DNA of 64,000 bases. It comes from Sphingobacterium thalpophilum. GTDB taxonomy: Bacteria; Bacteroidota; Bacteroidia; Sphingobacteriales; Sphingobacteriaceae. Every line of letters begins with the position of its first letter. Within the stretch, counting starts at the first letter, position 1. Location: assembly GCF_901482695.1 (NCBI RefSeq), contig NZ_LR590484.1, positions 1,674,001-1,738,000 of the forward strand, read 5' to 3'. The notes under the pieces are model-generated. The model made no database searches. It was not told the DNA's origin and saw only the letters and a list, made by a program, of their open reading frames with translations. Below, piece after piece: positions 1 to 9,720 of this stretch. A program made the translations under genes and the position numbers.

Positions 1-275
1 TAGCATCTTTTGCCTTATCACAGGGGGCTGTTATCTGGGTGTTTCTGGCCGAAATTTTCCCCAATGAGGTCCGCGCACAAGGCTCTTCACTGGGAAGTAC
101 GACGCATTGGCTGTTCGCGGCCATTATATCCTGGGTGTTTCCCATTATCGTAGAAGGGAGCGTGCTCGGCGGTTATTATGTTTTTCTTTTTTATGCACTG
201 ATGGTCGTTGCTTCGTTCGTTTTTATCCTATTTATGCCTGAAACGAAAGGTAAAGCACTTGAGGAAATAAATTGA
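1..275 (+). CDS. Sugar-porter MFS transporter, C-terminal fragment
   Basis: The open frame enters from the left edge (first full codon at position 3) and ends with TGA at 275, so only about 90 C-terminal residues are visible. The segment VFLAEIFPNEVRAQGSS is the sugar-porter signature at the start of a late transmembrane helix, and the tail FMPETKGKALEEI is the typical PETKG ending of this family. Two hydrophobic helices are visible between them. It would be an inner-membrane proton-coupled sugar importer. It sits 162 bp upstream of the GH130-like gene on the same strand, so it may supply the import step for the sugar released by PUL 1. The internal ATG at 39 is not the true start. Confidence 0.9.
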   Translation, partial: ASFALSQGAVIWVFLAEIFPNEVRAQGSSLGSTTHWLFAAIISWVFPIIVEGSVLGGYYVFLFYALMVVASFVFILFMPETKGKALEEIN

Positions 276-353
276 GCCCTAATCATATTAAATAATTATT
301 AATTCTCCATCATGATGCGATAGTGTAGTATAAACTTCTTAGTTTCGCTTTGC

Positions 354-365
354 AAAACCGGTTTT
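354..365. promoter_or_regulatory. Candidate LacI-type operator palindrome
   Basis: AAAACCGGTTTT is a perfect 12-bp palindrome with a central CG. That is the layout of LacI/GalR-family operators. It lies 73 bp upstream of the GH130-like gene in the only sizeable gap before PUL 1. A LacI-type regulator is encoded at the other end of the locus (11926-12951). The link between the two is inferred; no second copy was found upstream of the regulator itself. Confidence 0.45.
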
Positions 366-437
366 CTATAGTCGTTTACTTGTTTTGACGACGATAAATA
401 TATTTTCAATAACACCCTATATTAAATTAGCTGAAAT

Positions 438-1613
438 ATGATAAAACAAATTAAAAATCTGTACAAGCCCCTATCCATAATGACGATTATGTTCACTTTT
501 TGGGGCTGTAGCACGCAAAAACAACAAACCCATACTGCCCAAGACTGGGTGATGGGCGGTTTTGTTCGTCCAGCAGGGGTAAACCCAGTCATTGAGCCGG
601 ATAGTACGACAACTTTTATGGATCCCATGTATGGAAAAGCAGTGCATTGGGAGAATAATGACACTTTCAACCCCGCGGCCGTTGTAAAAGGCGATAGTAT
701 TTATGTGCTTTATCGGGCCGAAGATAAAACTGGTATAAAAATCGGACATCGGACTTCCCGGCTTGGACTTGCCTCGAGTGCGGATGGGACACATTTTAAT
801 CGCCGGCATACGCCTGTTTTTTATCCCGCAGATGATAGTCAGCGTGAATTTGAGTGGCCAGGCGGAACTGAGGATCCTCGGATAGCAGAAGCTGCGGATG
901 GCACCTATGTGATGTTCTATACGCAGTGGAACCGAAAAGTACCCCGCTTGGGTGTGGCCACCTCAAGGGATCTTAAAAACTGGACGAAATATGGCCCTAT
1001 TTTTAAAAAATCGAAAGTACTGCCTGACCTGGTCAACAGATCGCATAAATCCGCGTCGATCGTCACCAAACTGGAGCACGGCAAGCAGCTGATTGCTAAA
1101 GTAAACGGGAAGTACTGGATGTATTGGGGCGAGCATGGGGTATATGGCGCCACCTCAGACAATCTGGTAGATTGGGAACCGATTGTCGATGAAAGGGGTG
1201 AACTGAAAGCATTCATCTCTCCCAGGGAGGGGTATTTTGATAGTTCTTTAACAGAATGCGGCCCGCCAGCCATCCTGACAGATAAAGGAATCCTGCTATT
1301 GTACAACGGTAAAAACCATCCTGAAAAAGGAGATAAGCGGTTTAACAGAGGCACTTATTCGGCGGGGCAGGTTCTTTTCGACAGCAAAGATCCGGGTAAA
1401 GTATTGGCAAGGATGGACGTGCCTTTTTTAAGGCCCATGGAAGCGTTTGAAAAAAGCGGACAGTATGTAGACGGTACAGTGTTTATTGAAGGTCTTGTAT
1501 ATTTTCAGCAGAAATGGTTTCTCTACTATGGCTGCGCTGACTCAAAAGTAGGAGTGGCCATTTTTGATCCTGAGAAGCCAGCTGCTCTGGATCCGCTGCC
1601 TAAAGTGAAATAA
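438..1613 (+). CDS. GH130-like lipoprotein (beta-mannoside phosphorylase/hydrolase family)
   Basis: This 391-residue protein has a lipoprotein signal with Cys24 in FWGCS, so it is likely anchored in the membrane. The rest is a five-bladed propeller-type sequence with the GH130 marks: FNPAAV (77-82), YRAED (92-96), GGTEDPR (142-148), and later ECGPPAI followed by LLYNG. The Asp of the EDPR motif is the expected acid catalyst. Characterised GH130 members phosphorolyse or hydrolyse beta-mannosides; which of these this one does cannot be told from sequence. It is the first gene after the candidate operator and is followed 72 bp later by SusC, so it is probably the glycan-active enzyme of PUL 1. 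GH43/GH32-like propellers are a less likely alternative. Confidence 0.85.
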   Translation: MIKQIKNLYKPLSIMTIMFTFWGCSTQKQQTHTAQDWVMGGFVRPAGVNPVIEPDSTTTFMDPMYGKAVHWENNDTFNPAAVVKGDSIYVLYRAEDKTGIKIGHRTSRLGLASSADGTHFNRRHTPVFYPADDSQREFEWPGGTEDPRIAEAADGTYVMFYTQWNRKVPRLGVATSRDLKNWTKYGPIFKKSKVLPDLVNRSHKSASIVTKLEHGKQLIAKVNGKYWMYWGEHGVYGATSDNLVDWEPIVDERGELKAFISPREGYFDSSLTECGPPAILTDKGILLLYNGKNHPEKGDKRFNRGTYSAGQVLFDSKDPGKVLARMDVPFLRPMEAFEKSGQYVDGTVFIEGLVYFQQKWFLYYGCADSKVGVAIFDPEKPAALDPLPKVK

Positions 1614-1685
1614 GTTTAGATGTATATCGCCAAATTGAAGAACATCTACGTTTACAACATAATAACCATATAGAAATCTTATAGT

Positions 1686-4600
1686 ATGATACAGCGTGAT
1701 TTGAATGTACCCTACAAAAAAGCTTTAAAAGCGAGCTTGTTAGGGATTGCACTAATGACATCCGCGGCTTACGGACATGAGCGTTGGGACAATAGTCCCA
1801 TACACGTGTCCATTGCCAAAGCTCCCGTCCAGATAAACGGACAAGTTGTGGATGCCGCCAATAATCCGATTGCAGGAGCTACTGTACAAATAAAGCGTAC
1901 TCCATCCATCGGAACCAGTACGGACGGTACTGGAAAATTTTCCATTGCAGCAGAACCCGATGAAACGCTGCTGATATCTGCCACTGGCTATAAAAGTCAG
2001 GAAATCATGCTGGGGGGAAGAACAAACTTATCCATTATATTACAGGATAGTGTAGCGATGATGGATGAGGTGGTCGTGGTGGGATATGGTGTGCAGAAAC
2101 GTGCTTCCGTAACAGGCGCTGTTGCTTCGATACAGGCCGATGAACTGATCAAGGTGAAAACACCGAATGTAACAAATATGCTGGCAGGCAGACTGCCGGG
2201 GATCCGCGCTGTACAGCGCAGCGGTGCTCCGGGCGATGATGGTGCCTCGGTGGATATCCGTGGATACGGCAGCATGCTTGTTATCGTCGACGGTGTACAA
2301 CGGGATTTCGCGCAGGTCGATCCAAATGATATTGAATCTATATCGATATTAAAGGACGCTGCTGCTGCGGTGTACGGGTTTAAAGGCTCAAACGGAGTAT
2401 TACTGGTCACTACCAAAAAAGGGACTAACGCGAAAACCAAAGTGGAATACAATGGGTATTACGGCATCCAGCAGGTAACCCGCTATCCACGCATGATGAA
2501 CGCTTACGAATATGCATCACTGTATAATGAAGCGATCTATAACACCAATCCGTATACAGGGGTGCCTGCCTATAGCCAAGAACAGCTCGATAGTTATAAA
2601 AGCGGATCGCAAGGTACCGACTGGTGGGATGCCATGGTACGGAACAATGCTCCACAGAGTTCGCACAATGTCAGCATCTATGGCGGGAATGATAAGGTCA
2701 AATATTATAATTCCGTCGGATATGTAGATCAGGGGGGGATTTTGAAATCAGATGACTGGAACTTCAAAAGGTATAATTTACGTTCCAATATAGACCTGAA
2801 TGTCGCGCCAAATTTTACGGTCGGATTTAAATTGACAGGGCGTCTTCAAGACCGTGAGAAACCATATGGCGCTGATGATCTGTTTACCCAGGCTCAGATG
2901 GCTATTCCGATTTATAATATTTATGCCAACAATAATCCGGATTACTGGCAGGCAATCGGAAATATGGCCAATCCTATCCATAGTTCCTACATTGATAATA
3001 GTGGCTATGAGTCACGCCTGAGAAGAGAGTTCAATGGCTCGCTGGACCTCAATTGGAAGCTGCCTTGGGTATCCGGTCTTTCATTGCGCGCCATGGTGGC
3101 TTATGACTACAAAAATAGCGAATGGAAAACCTGGCAAAAAGCTCTGAGCGATTACCAGTATAATCAGACGAATGAACAGTATACGGAGGTCGCTTTGCGA
3201 AAAAAGGCCAGTCTAGAGTCCAAGATGGAAAATCTGTATATGCCCACACAGCAGTATTCTATCAATTACAACCGTGTATTTGGACAAAAACATGATGTAA
3301 GCGGTTTACTGTTATGGGAGGCTTATCATGACCGCTTGACCGATATTCTAGGATTTAGGGAATCTTCCATCGGTATCATTGACGATATCAGTAAGGGGGA
3401 CACCGAGAACCAGCATACAAGCGGCAAAAGTGTGGAAACGGCTCACGCTGGTCTTGTGGGACGGTTTAATTATGCCTATGATCGAAAATATCTGCTTGAA
3501 CTGAATTTTCGCTATGATGGGTCTTATAAATTTCGACGCGACCGGAGATGGGGTTTTTTCCCGGGGGTGTCGGCCGGCTGGCGGATTTCGGAAGAGAAAT
3601 TCTTCAAGGAAAACCTCTCCCACTTTGACAATGTAAAAATCCGGGGTTCATACGCCAAAGTCGGCGATGAGGGAGATTTTTCTGCATTCCAATATCTGGA
3701 TGGATATGTTTATGGCGGAAGTTATGTACTGGGGACTGGTGGCTTATCTTCGGGGCTGAGAAGCAGTGGGATGGCTAATCCTTGGTTGACATGGTATGAA
3801 TCTAATATCATGAATTTAGGGTTTGAAGCTTCTTTTAAAAATGGATTGATCAATACTGAGTTCGACTGGTTTAGAAGGGAACGTTCTGGATTACCGGCGA
3901 CAAGACAAGGTACTTTTCCGACAACATTTGGCGAGTCTATGCCACAGGAAAATCTAAATTCTGATATCAATACTGGATTTGAATGGACTGTCGGCCATAA
4001 AAACAAGATCGCTGATTTTGCCTATAATGTTTCGGCTAATTTTTCCGTTACACGGATTCGATATGGCTATGTTGAACGTGCCGCGTCAACCAATCTTTAC
4101 GATAACTGGCAGAACAATAATAACGATAGAAATAAAGATATCCGATGGGGAAAGACGGTCTTAGGCCAATTCTCATCTTATGAGGATATCTTAAACTCTC
4201 CCGTTCAGGATAATAATGGCAACCGTTCTCTGCTTCCGGGTGATTTAAAGTTCAAAGATGTAAATGGCGATGGGATCATAGACGGCAACGATGTGGAACC
4301 AATTGGGCACGGTGCAACGCCAAGAATGTATTATGGTCTTAATCTAGGAGCTAATTATAAGGGCTTTGACATGACGTTATTCTTTCAGGGGGCCGCAGGT
4401 CATGACATCTACATCAGCGGTGATATCCTCGATCCATTTATACAGCAGGGACTCGGCAATGGCTTTGCTTTTATGACCGACCGATGGCATCGCGCAGATC
4501 CTTCGGATCCCAATAGTGAGTGGATCCCCGGAACTATGCCGGCTGCTCGTGTAACAGGGCAGGTAGACAACAGATCCGATAACTCATGGTCCTTACATAA

Positions 4601-4832
4601 AGCGGATTATCTGCGCTTAAAAACTTTGGAAGTTGGATACTCGCTCCCAAAAAGCTGGATACAGTCTTTAAAAATTGACCGGTGCAGAATTTATTTCAAT
4701 GCCAATAACTTGCTGACTTTTACGGGAAGCGATGAATTATTAAAAAATATAGACCCTGAAAGCAATCAAAGCCGATTACGTTATTATCCGCAATTGAGAA
4801 CATTCAACTTGGGTGTTAATTTAGTTTTATAA
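1686..4832 (+). CDS. SusC/RagA-family TonB-linked outer-membrane transporter (PUL 1)
   Basis: This 1048-residue outer-membrane protein imports oligosaccharides using TonB energy. After a signal sequence (about residues 1-30) comes a CarboxypepD_reg-like beta-sandwich (about 50-120), then the SusC signature DEVVVVGYG at 127-135, a plug domain (about 140-240) with the segment ILKDAAAAVYG, and a long beta-barrel. The barrel contains the typical KFKDVNGDGIID and ends in aromatic/hydrophobic NLGVNLVL, a normal barrel end. Length is usual for the family. SusD begins 13 bp after its stop, so the two are co-transcribed and should form the usual lidded transporter. Confidence 0.96.
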   Translation: MIQRDLNVPYKKALKASLLGIALMTSAAYGHERWDNSPIHVSIAKAPVQINGQVVDAANNPIAGATVQIKRTPSIGTSTDGTGKFSIAAEPDETLLISATGYKSQEIMLGGRTNLSIILQDSVAMMDEVVVVGYGVQKRASVTGAVASIQADELIKVKTPNVTNMLAGRLPGIRAVQRSGAPGDDGASVDIRGYGSMLVIVDGVQRDFAQVDPNDIESISILKDAAAAVYGFKGSNGVLLVTTKKGTNAKTKVEYNGYYGIQQVTRYPRMMNAYEYASLYNEAIYNTNPYTGVPAYSQEQLDSYKSGSQGTDWWDAMVRNNAPQSSHNVSIYGGNDKVKYYNSVGYVDQGGILKSDDWNFKRYNLRSNIDLNVAPNFTVGFKLTGRLQDREKPYGADDLFTQAQMAIPIYNIYANNNPDYWQAIGNMANPIHSSYIDNSGYESRLRREFNGSLDLNWKLPWVSGLSLRAMVAYDYKNSEWKTWQKALSDYQYNQTNEQYTEVALRKKASLESKMENLYMPTQQYSINYNRVFGQKHDVSGLLLWEAYHDRLTDILGFRESSIGIIDDISKGDTENQHTSGKSVETAHAGLVGRFNYAYDRKYLLELNFRYDGSYKFRRDRRWGFFPGVSAGWRISEEKFFKENLSHFDNVKIRGSYAKVGDEGDFSAFQYLDGYVYGGSYVLGTGGLSSGLRSSGMANPWLTWYESNIMNLGFEASFKNGLINTEFDWFRRERSGLPATRQGTFPTTFGESMPQENLNSDINTGFEWTVGHKNKIADFAYNVSANFSVTRIRYGYVERAASTNLYDNWQNNNNDRNKDIRWGKTVLGQFSSYEDILNSPVQDNNGNRSLLPGDLKFKDVNGDGIIDGNDVEPIGHGATPRMYYGLNLGANYKGFDMTLFFQGAAGHDIYISGDILDPFIQQGLGNGFAFMTDRWHRADPSDPNSEWIPGTMPAARVTGQVDNRSDNSWSLHKADYLRLKTLEVGYSLPKSWIQSLKIDRCRIYFNANNLLTFTGSDELLKNIDPESNQSRLRYYPQLRTFNLGVNLVL

Positions 4833-4845
4833 AAACCGTTATACT

Positions 4846-6744
4846 ATGAAAATGAAATATTTCAGTCCTCTCTTTGTGAGTTGTGCACTTACACTGAGTT
4901 TATATAGCTGTAATGATTATCTGGATCGGGAACTCACTAGCGGTGTCATAACTTCTGATTTGATCTGGGAAAGCCCGCAGGCGATACAGTCCGTGCTGGT
5001 CACCATGTACGATGAAGGATTAAGATTAGATGAATTTGACGACTGGTTTACAGGGAAATCTAATCTGCTCAACTTGACTTCCTTGTCGGACGAAGCCACA
5101 GGGGCGTACCAGAAGGATTATGCGTTCAGTAATGCCAATTCGATATATACCTATAGTGATTATGTATTTGAAGATCCGTTTGCGACCAGATACGTACAGA
5201 TACGCCGCACCAACGACTTCCTCAAGAAGCTGAACGAGACTGCTGTCCTGAGTACGGAAGAAAAACGTGTGATCGACGCTGAAGCACGCTGGATAAGGGC
5301 AATGCAATATTTCGGACTGGTTAAACGCTATGGAGGAGTTCCTCTGCTGACAGTGCCGCAAGAATATGTGCCCGGTGATTTTGAAGGATTGCAGGTGCCA
5401 AGAAATAAGGAGTCAGAAGTGTATGATTTTATTATCGCTGAGTGTAAGGCAATCAGTGATATCCTTCCCGTATCGAGAACTGCTGAAAGTAAATATAGGG
5501 CATCTAAAGGTGCCGCGCTTGCTCTATGTTCGCGAGCTGCGCTTTATGCTGGTTCAATTGCAAAATATGGTTCGAACGCCAATTTAAGCGGTGAGGCGGT
5601 CACACGTGGATACGTGGGAATAGCATCCAGTGAGGCAACGCGGTATTTTACGGAATCATACAATGCTTCAAAAGCATTGCTGGACGCAGGTACCTATAGC
5701 CTTTACAATAAAAATGCCGACAAAGCGGAGAATTTCTATGAACTGTTTTCCAAAAGTGTAAATGGTGACAATGGGGAATATATCTTTCAGAAAACATTCA
5801 ATGTTTCAGCGGGAAAAGGTCACATGTGGGATAAGATGAATGCTCCTTTTTCCTATCGCGGTGACGGATGGGGATGCGGTGTAACTCCTACGCTTGAAAT
5901 GGTCGAAGCATTTGAATACAGCGATGGAAGCCCCGGTAAATTGGCCTTAAAAAATACGGATGGGACACCACGTAGTTTTGATAGTCCCTACGATCTTTTC
6001 GCTGGCAAGGATCCGCGTCTATTTGCTTCCATTTATGTACCCGGAGCTCCTTTAAAGGGCAGCAAGGTCGAATGGATACGGGGGGTGATCAACGGACAGA
6101 ATGGCTCGGGACAAAAATATCAGGCACAGAATCAGCCGGACAAAGATAATACGGCTACAATCGATGGTGTAAGATACAATACTTCCGGCAAAGATGGCGG
6201 TGCGGACGTGGGGGATGCTTCAAAAACGGGGTTTTATATGCGGAAGTTTTTTGATGAAACGCTTACGGATATGACTAATATTGATGCCAAACGCTCGGAA
6301 ACACCTTGGGTAGTATTTCGCCTTGGTGAGATATATCTCAATCTTGCCGAGGCCTGTGTAGAGCTCGGCGGAAGAGACGCAGAGGCTCTCCAGGCGGTTA
6401 ATGCCATTCGTTCGCGGGCCGGGATCCAGCCTCTTGAAGCGATATCCGTCGCTAAAGTAAGACAGGAGCGAAAGGTAGAACTCGCTTTTGAAAAGCTGCG
6501 TTTTTGGGACCTCAAACGATGGCGGGTCGCCCATCTGGACGAATCGCAAGGGGGGCTTACCAATTATAGGGGTACAGCACTATATCCTTGGTTCAATGTC
6601 AAAAGCAAGAAGTTTACTTTCGAAACCGGTGTTCCGCCCAAACAAAAAAGATTGTTTCTGGAAAGAAACTATTATATCCGCATCAGCCCAACGGACCTGA
6701 GCACAAACCCGCAGCTGGTTCAGAACCCGGGCTACGGTAACTAA
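4846..6744 (+). CDS. SusD/RagB-family glycan-binding lipoprotein (PUL 1)
   Basis: This 632-residue surface lipoprotein has Cys22 in the lipobox LYSC followed by NDYLDRE, a typical SusD start. TPR-like helical regions follow (EARWIRAMQYFGLVKRYGGVP is the characteristic early helix) and the C-terminal third holds LGEIYLNLAEAC and FEKLRFWDLKRWR, both standard RagB/SusD features. It is the lid and ligand-binding partner of the SusC encoded just upstream. It is at the long end of the family's usual range. Ligand specificity cannot be read from the sequence. Confidence 0.95.
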   Translation: MKMKYFSPLFVSCALTLSLYSCNDYLDRELTSGVITSDLIWESPQAIQSVLVTMYDEGLRLDEFDDWFTGKSNLLNLTSLSDEATGAYQKDYAFSNANSIYTYSDYVFEDPFATRYVQIRRTNDFLKKLNETAVLSTEEKRVIDAEARWIRAMQYFGLVKRYGGVPLLTVPQEYVPGDFEGLQVPRNKESEVYDFIIAECKAISDILPVSRTAESKYRASKGAALALCSRAALYAGSIAKYGSNANLSGEAVTRGYVGIASSEATRYFTESYNASKALLDAGTYSLYNKNADKAENFYELFSKSVNGDNGEYIFQKTFNVSAGKGHMWDKMNAPFSYRGDGWGCGVTPTLEMVEAFEYSDGSPGKLALKNTDGTPRSFDSPYDLFAGKDPRLFASIYVPGAPLKGSKVEWIRGVINGQNGSGQKYQAQNQPDKDNTATIDGVRYNTSGKDGGADVGDASKTGFYMRKFFDETLTDMTNIDAKRSETPWVVFRLGEIYLNLAEACVELGGRDAEALQAVNAIRSRAGIQPLEAISVAKVRQERKVELAFEKLRFWDLKRWRVAHLDESQGGLTNYRGTALYPWFNVKSKKFTFETGVPPKQKRLFLERNYYIRISPTDLSTNPQLVQNPGYGN

Positions 6745-6761
6745 TTGAAACGTATAAAATT

Positions 6762-7475
6762 ATGATAAGTATGAAGAATATTTTTTTTATGCTCGGTGTT
6801 ATGCTGATGGCTGTCATGAACAGTTGTGAAAATGAGATCGATAATCTGGAGGCTCCTAATGGTGGACTGCACGGTACCGTATATGATATGGAAACAAACA
6901 CGCCTATTCCGCTGCCCGTGGAGGGATCGGGTGGCGTACTGGTTTCTTTATTTGAAATAGGGACAAATGCGACTGCTTCTGTCGATTTCAGAGCGAACGC
7001 AGACGGATCTTATACCAATAATAGAGTGTTTAACGGGAAGTATAGGGTGGTCGTAAATGGTCCTTTTATAGGGGTTTGTGAAGGCTATACCACGGTTAAT
7101 GGGCAGACGCAGTACGATTTGAAAGCTACCCCTTTTTCCCGTATTGCAGCGTCGGCGACCATTTCCGCAAGAAACCAGGTCGAAATAGCATTTAAGGTTG
7201 ATAAGGCGGATGAATCCTTTACGTTGACCAATGTATCTGTCATGTGGAACTATACACCGCGAGTAGATGAAAATAATGCTAATTATGTCACAAAGACCGC
7301 TAAAGGCAAGATAGAAGAAGGTACACATGTCTTTGAACTGGCCAATGACAAACAATTTGTCGAGAACTTCTACAAAATCAAGGCAAATGGCAACAAAATC
7401 TACGTCAGGGTAAGTGCGACGGTAAACGGTGTCGTGAATTATAGTGATACCATAGAATTGATAGCAAATGACTGA
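6762..7475 (+). CDS. DUF3823-type lipoprotein (PUL 1)
   Basis: This 237-residue lipoprotein has Cys22 in MNSC. It continues with an N-terminal beta-sandwich resembling carboxypeptidase-regulatory folds (GLHGTVYDMETNTPIP) and a second beta-rich half. This is the layout of DUF3823 proteins, which are commonly encoded just after SusD and probably add surface glycan binding. It starts 17 bp after susD. Its end region overlaps the longest open frame of the next gene by 8 bp, but the better start of that gene lies 40 bp downstream. No catalytic motif is visible. Confidence 0.8.
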   Translation: MISMKNIFFMLGVMLMAVMNSCENEIDNLEAPNGGLHGTVYDMETNTPIPLPVEGSGGVLVSLFEIGTNATASVDFRANADGSYTNNRVFNGKYRVVVNGPFIGVCEGYTTVNGQTQYDLKATPFSRIAASATISARNQVEIAFKVDKADESFTLTNVSVMWNYTPRVDENNANYVTKTAKGKIEEGTHVFELANDKQFVENFYKIKANGNKIYVRVSATVNGVVNYSDTIELIAND

Positions 7476-7515
7476 TCAAATAACACGCAAAGTGAAACCT
7501 ACAAAAAATTCTCAG

Positions 7516-8322
7516 ATGAAAAAAATGGTAATATTAGGTATAATAGGCTTGTCATTGGTCTCATGTAGTAAAAATGATACCAAGGTGGAAGAGCCGCCTG
7601 TAACTGGCATATCTGTCAAAACAATGACATATAACATCTATTCGGCGCAAAAAAAGGGTATAGAGGCTATCGCCGAAGTAATTAAGAAAAATGACCCCGA
7701 ACTGGTGGGGCTGCAGGAGGTGGAGGTAAACTCCGCCAATCTGAATTTTGATACTGGGAAGCGCCTTTCGGAACTCACTGGAATGCCATATTATTATTTT
7801 GTTAAGGCACGTAACTTGGCACAAGGTGAGTATGGAAATTTAATCCTGTCTAAATTTCCCCTCAAAGAGACGAAAACATATTTGCTGGATGTACTTACAT
7901 CGGAAGCCAATGCATACATTAGGGCGCTCGGAACTGTCAAGGTAAGCAAAGAAAATAAGGACTTTTATTTCGCCGTAACCCATCTGGATCATTTGTCCGA
8001 TAATGCAAATAGGCTCCATCAAATTGATCTGATCCGCCAATATACCAAAGATCTTGCATTGCCGGTCATTCTGTCCGCAGATTTAAATGCCAAACCTACG
8101 GAAGAAGCCTATAAAGTGCTGACCAAATGGTTTACATCTGGATGCCTCAATGGATATTGCGGTTTTACGGCTGGGACGCCTAAGCCTGATGGAACCATAG
8201 ATTATCTGATGTATGCGCCAGCAGATGCAGCAGTGACAGAGACATATGATGTTGATTATAGTTCTTATTCGCAATCTGATCATTTTCCGGTCGTTGCAAA
8301 CTTTTTGATCAAAAATCCATAA
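7516..8322 (+). CDS. EEP-family hydrolase lipoprotein, copy 1
   Basis: A 268-residue lipoprotein with a short signal ending LVSC (Cys17), for which the ATG at 7516 is preferred; the frame is open from an ATG at 7468, but that start would bury the signal. The body is an endonuclease/exonuclease/phosphatase (DNase I-like) fold: TYN 38-40, LQEVE with catalytic Glu68, THLDH 155-159, ADLNAKP 188-194, and SDHFPV 254-259. All metal-binding and catalytic positions are present, so an active Mg-dependent phosphoesterase is expected. Cys210 and Cys215 are shared with the paralogue at 9721, suggesting a disulphide. The substrate could be a phosphodiester glycan, phospholipid head group or nucleic acid; sequence does not decide. 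Confidence 0.88.
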   Translation: MKKMVILGIIGLSLVSCSKNDTKVEEPPVTGISVKTMTYNIYSAQKKGIEAIAEVIKKNDPELVGLQEVEVNSANLNFDTGKRLSELTGMPYYYFVKARNLAQGEYGNLILSKFPLKETKTYLLDVLTSEANAYIRALGTVKVSKENKDFYFAVTHLDHLSDNANRLHQIDLIRQYTKDLALPVILSADLNAKPTEEAYKVLTKWFTSGCLNGYCGFTAGTPKPDGTIDYLMYAPADAAVTETYDVDYSSYSQSDHFPVVANFLIKNP

Positions 8323-8341
8323 AATTTTTACCTAACAAACC

Positions 8342-9673
8342 ATGACAATAATTAGTTTTTTTAAACGGTCAGGTGCCAGAAACCTCTGCTTTGCGGCATT
8401 GATGGCATTCAGCGTGGGCGTTGTGAGCTGTAATAAAGATCAAGGCAGTGACATGTCTTACCCTGATAAAACTGATGGGGCTCAAATTACACAGTATACG
8501 CCGATCTCCGGAGGGTCCGCAACTGAGATATCGCTGTACGGAAGCAACTTTGAAACAGATCTGACAAAAATTAAGGTGACCATAAATGATAAGGACGCGG
8601 CGGTATTGAGTTCAAATGGACGTATCATTACGGCCCGCATTCCACAGAATGCCGGTTCTGGAAAAGTCAAATTGACCATTGGCGGGAAAGAATATATTTA
8701 CAAACAGGCTTTTGAATATGGCTACCAGACTGTAGTCTATACGTACTTGGGAAGTACCAAGGACGATATGGATGGGGACTATGCCCAAGCCAAATTGTCG
8801 GGGCCACGATATTTGAAATGGAGCAAGGATAATGCGCTTTATTTTGTCGAAGAGGGGGCGAGCAGCCGAGATAACTTCGCAGCACTCCGTGTAGCATCAA
8901 ATAACAATGTGACGACCTTACTCAAGGCTTCTGAAAGTACGCTGTTTGAACGCCTCCGGTCTTTTGACTTTTCAATGGATCAGAGTACATTGTTTCTTAC
9001 TAATGACAATAACGCAAATGGCTCCATGGGCCTTGGCAAAATGACGAGATCTTCAGGTAAGTACAACAATTTGACAGCTTTGTCAGCTCAAGGGGGATTA
9101 ACCGCTGTCGCAACTAACCCAGTGACAGATGAGGTATTCGTGGGAGTATATTCCGGGGGAAAGATATGTCGATTAAAACCCGACGGTAGTCTGGAGGGAC
9201 TGTTTGGTGTCAATTCAAAAAATGTGAATATCATGGACATCATTTTCTCTAAGGATGGTCAAACCATGTATATTTCTGGCGCTTACAATGCACACAGTGT
9301 TTATCGTGTGCCTTATGACATAAGCACCAAGAGTTTTGGAACAGTACAGGTACTTGCTGGACCAAATGCCAATACAACGGGGAATGCGGAGGGAAATGGA
9401 GAATCTGCCCGATTTAATACACCTGCACAAATGGATCTGGATAACGATGGAAACTTATATGTTGCCGATCGTAAAAACCATTGTATTCGAAAAATTACGA
9501 CCAACGGTACGGTAACTACTTATGCGGGTATTGCAGGTACAAATGGCCTGCAGAATGGAAATGCTTCATCAGCAAAATTTTATGAGCCCGAAGGCCTGCA
9601 ATTTGGTCCTGACGGAGCATTATACGTCGCTGATACCTGGAATCACGTTATTCGAAAAATAGTTATAGAATAA
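8342..9673 (+). CDS. TIG/IPT and NHL-repeat lipoprotein (PUL 1)
   Basis: This 443-residue lipoprotein has a signal ending VVSC. An IPT/TIG immunoglobulin-like domain follows (starting ITQYTPISGG), then an NHL-type beta-propeller. The last two propeller blades are clear: NLYVADRKNHCIRKI and ALYVADTWNHVIRKI, each preceded by aspartate/glycine-rich turns. Such proteins are common in Bacteroidota SusC/SusD loci and probably bind glycan at the cell surface. It sits between the two paralogous EEP genes, 19 bp after the first. A same-architecture protein is the first gene of PUL 2 (35910-37367). Confidence 0.87.
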   Translation: MTIISFFKRSGARNLCFAALMAFSVGVVSCNKDQGSDMSYPDKTDGAQITQYTPISGGSATEISLYGSNFETDLTKIKVTINDKDAAVLSSNGRIITARIPQNAGSGKVKLTIGGKEYIYKQAFEYGYQTVVYTYLGSTKDDMDGDYAQAKLSGPRYLKWSKDNALYFVEEGASSRDNFAALRVASNNNVTTLLKASESTLFERLRSFDFSMDQSTLFLTNDNNANGSMGLGKMTRSSGKYNNLTALSAQGGLTAVATNPVTDEVFVGVYSGGKICRLKPDGSLEGLFGVNSKNVNIMDIIFSKDGQTMYISGAYNAHSVYRVPYDISTKSFGTVQVLAGPNANTTGNAEGNGESARFNTPAQMDLDNDGNLYVADRKNHCIRKITTNGTVTTYAGIAGTNGLQNGNASSAKFYEPEGLQFGPDGALYVADTWNHVIRKIVIE

Positions 9674-9720
9674 CTACAATATGTTTTACCAAATTCTTAC
9701 TTAAATTAAAGAATAGGATC

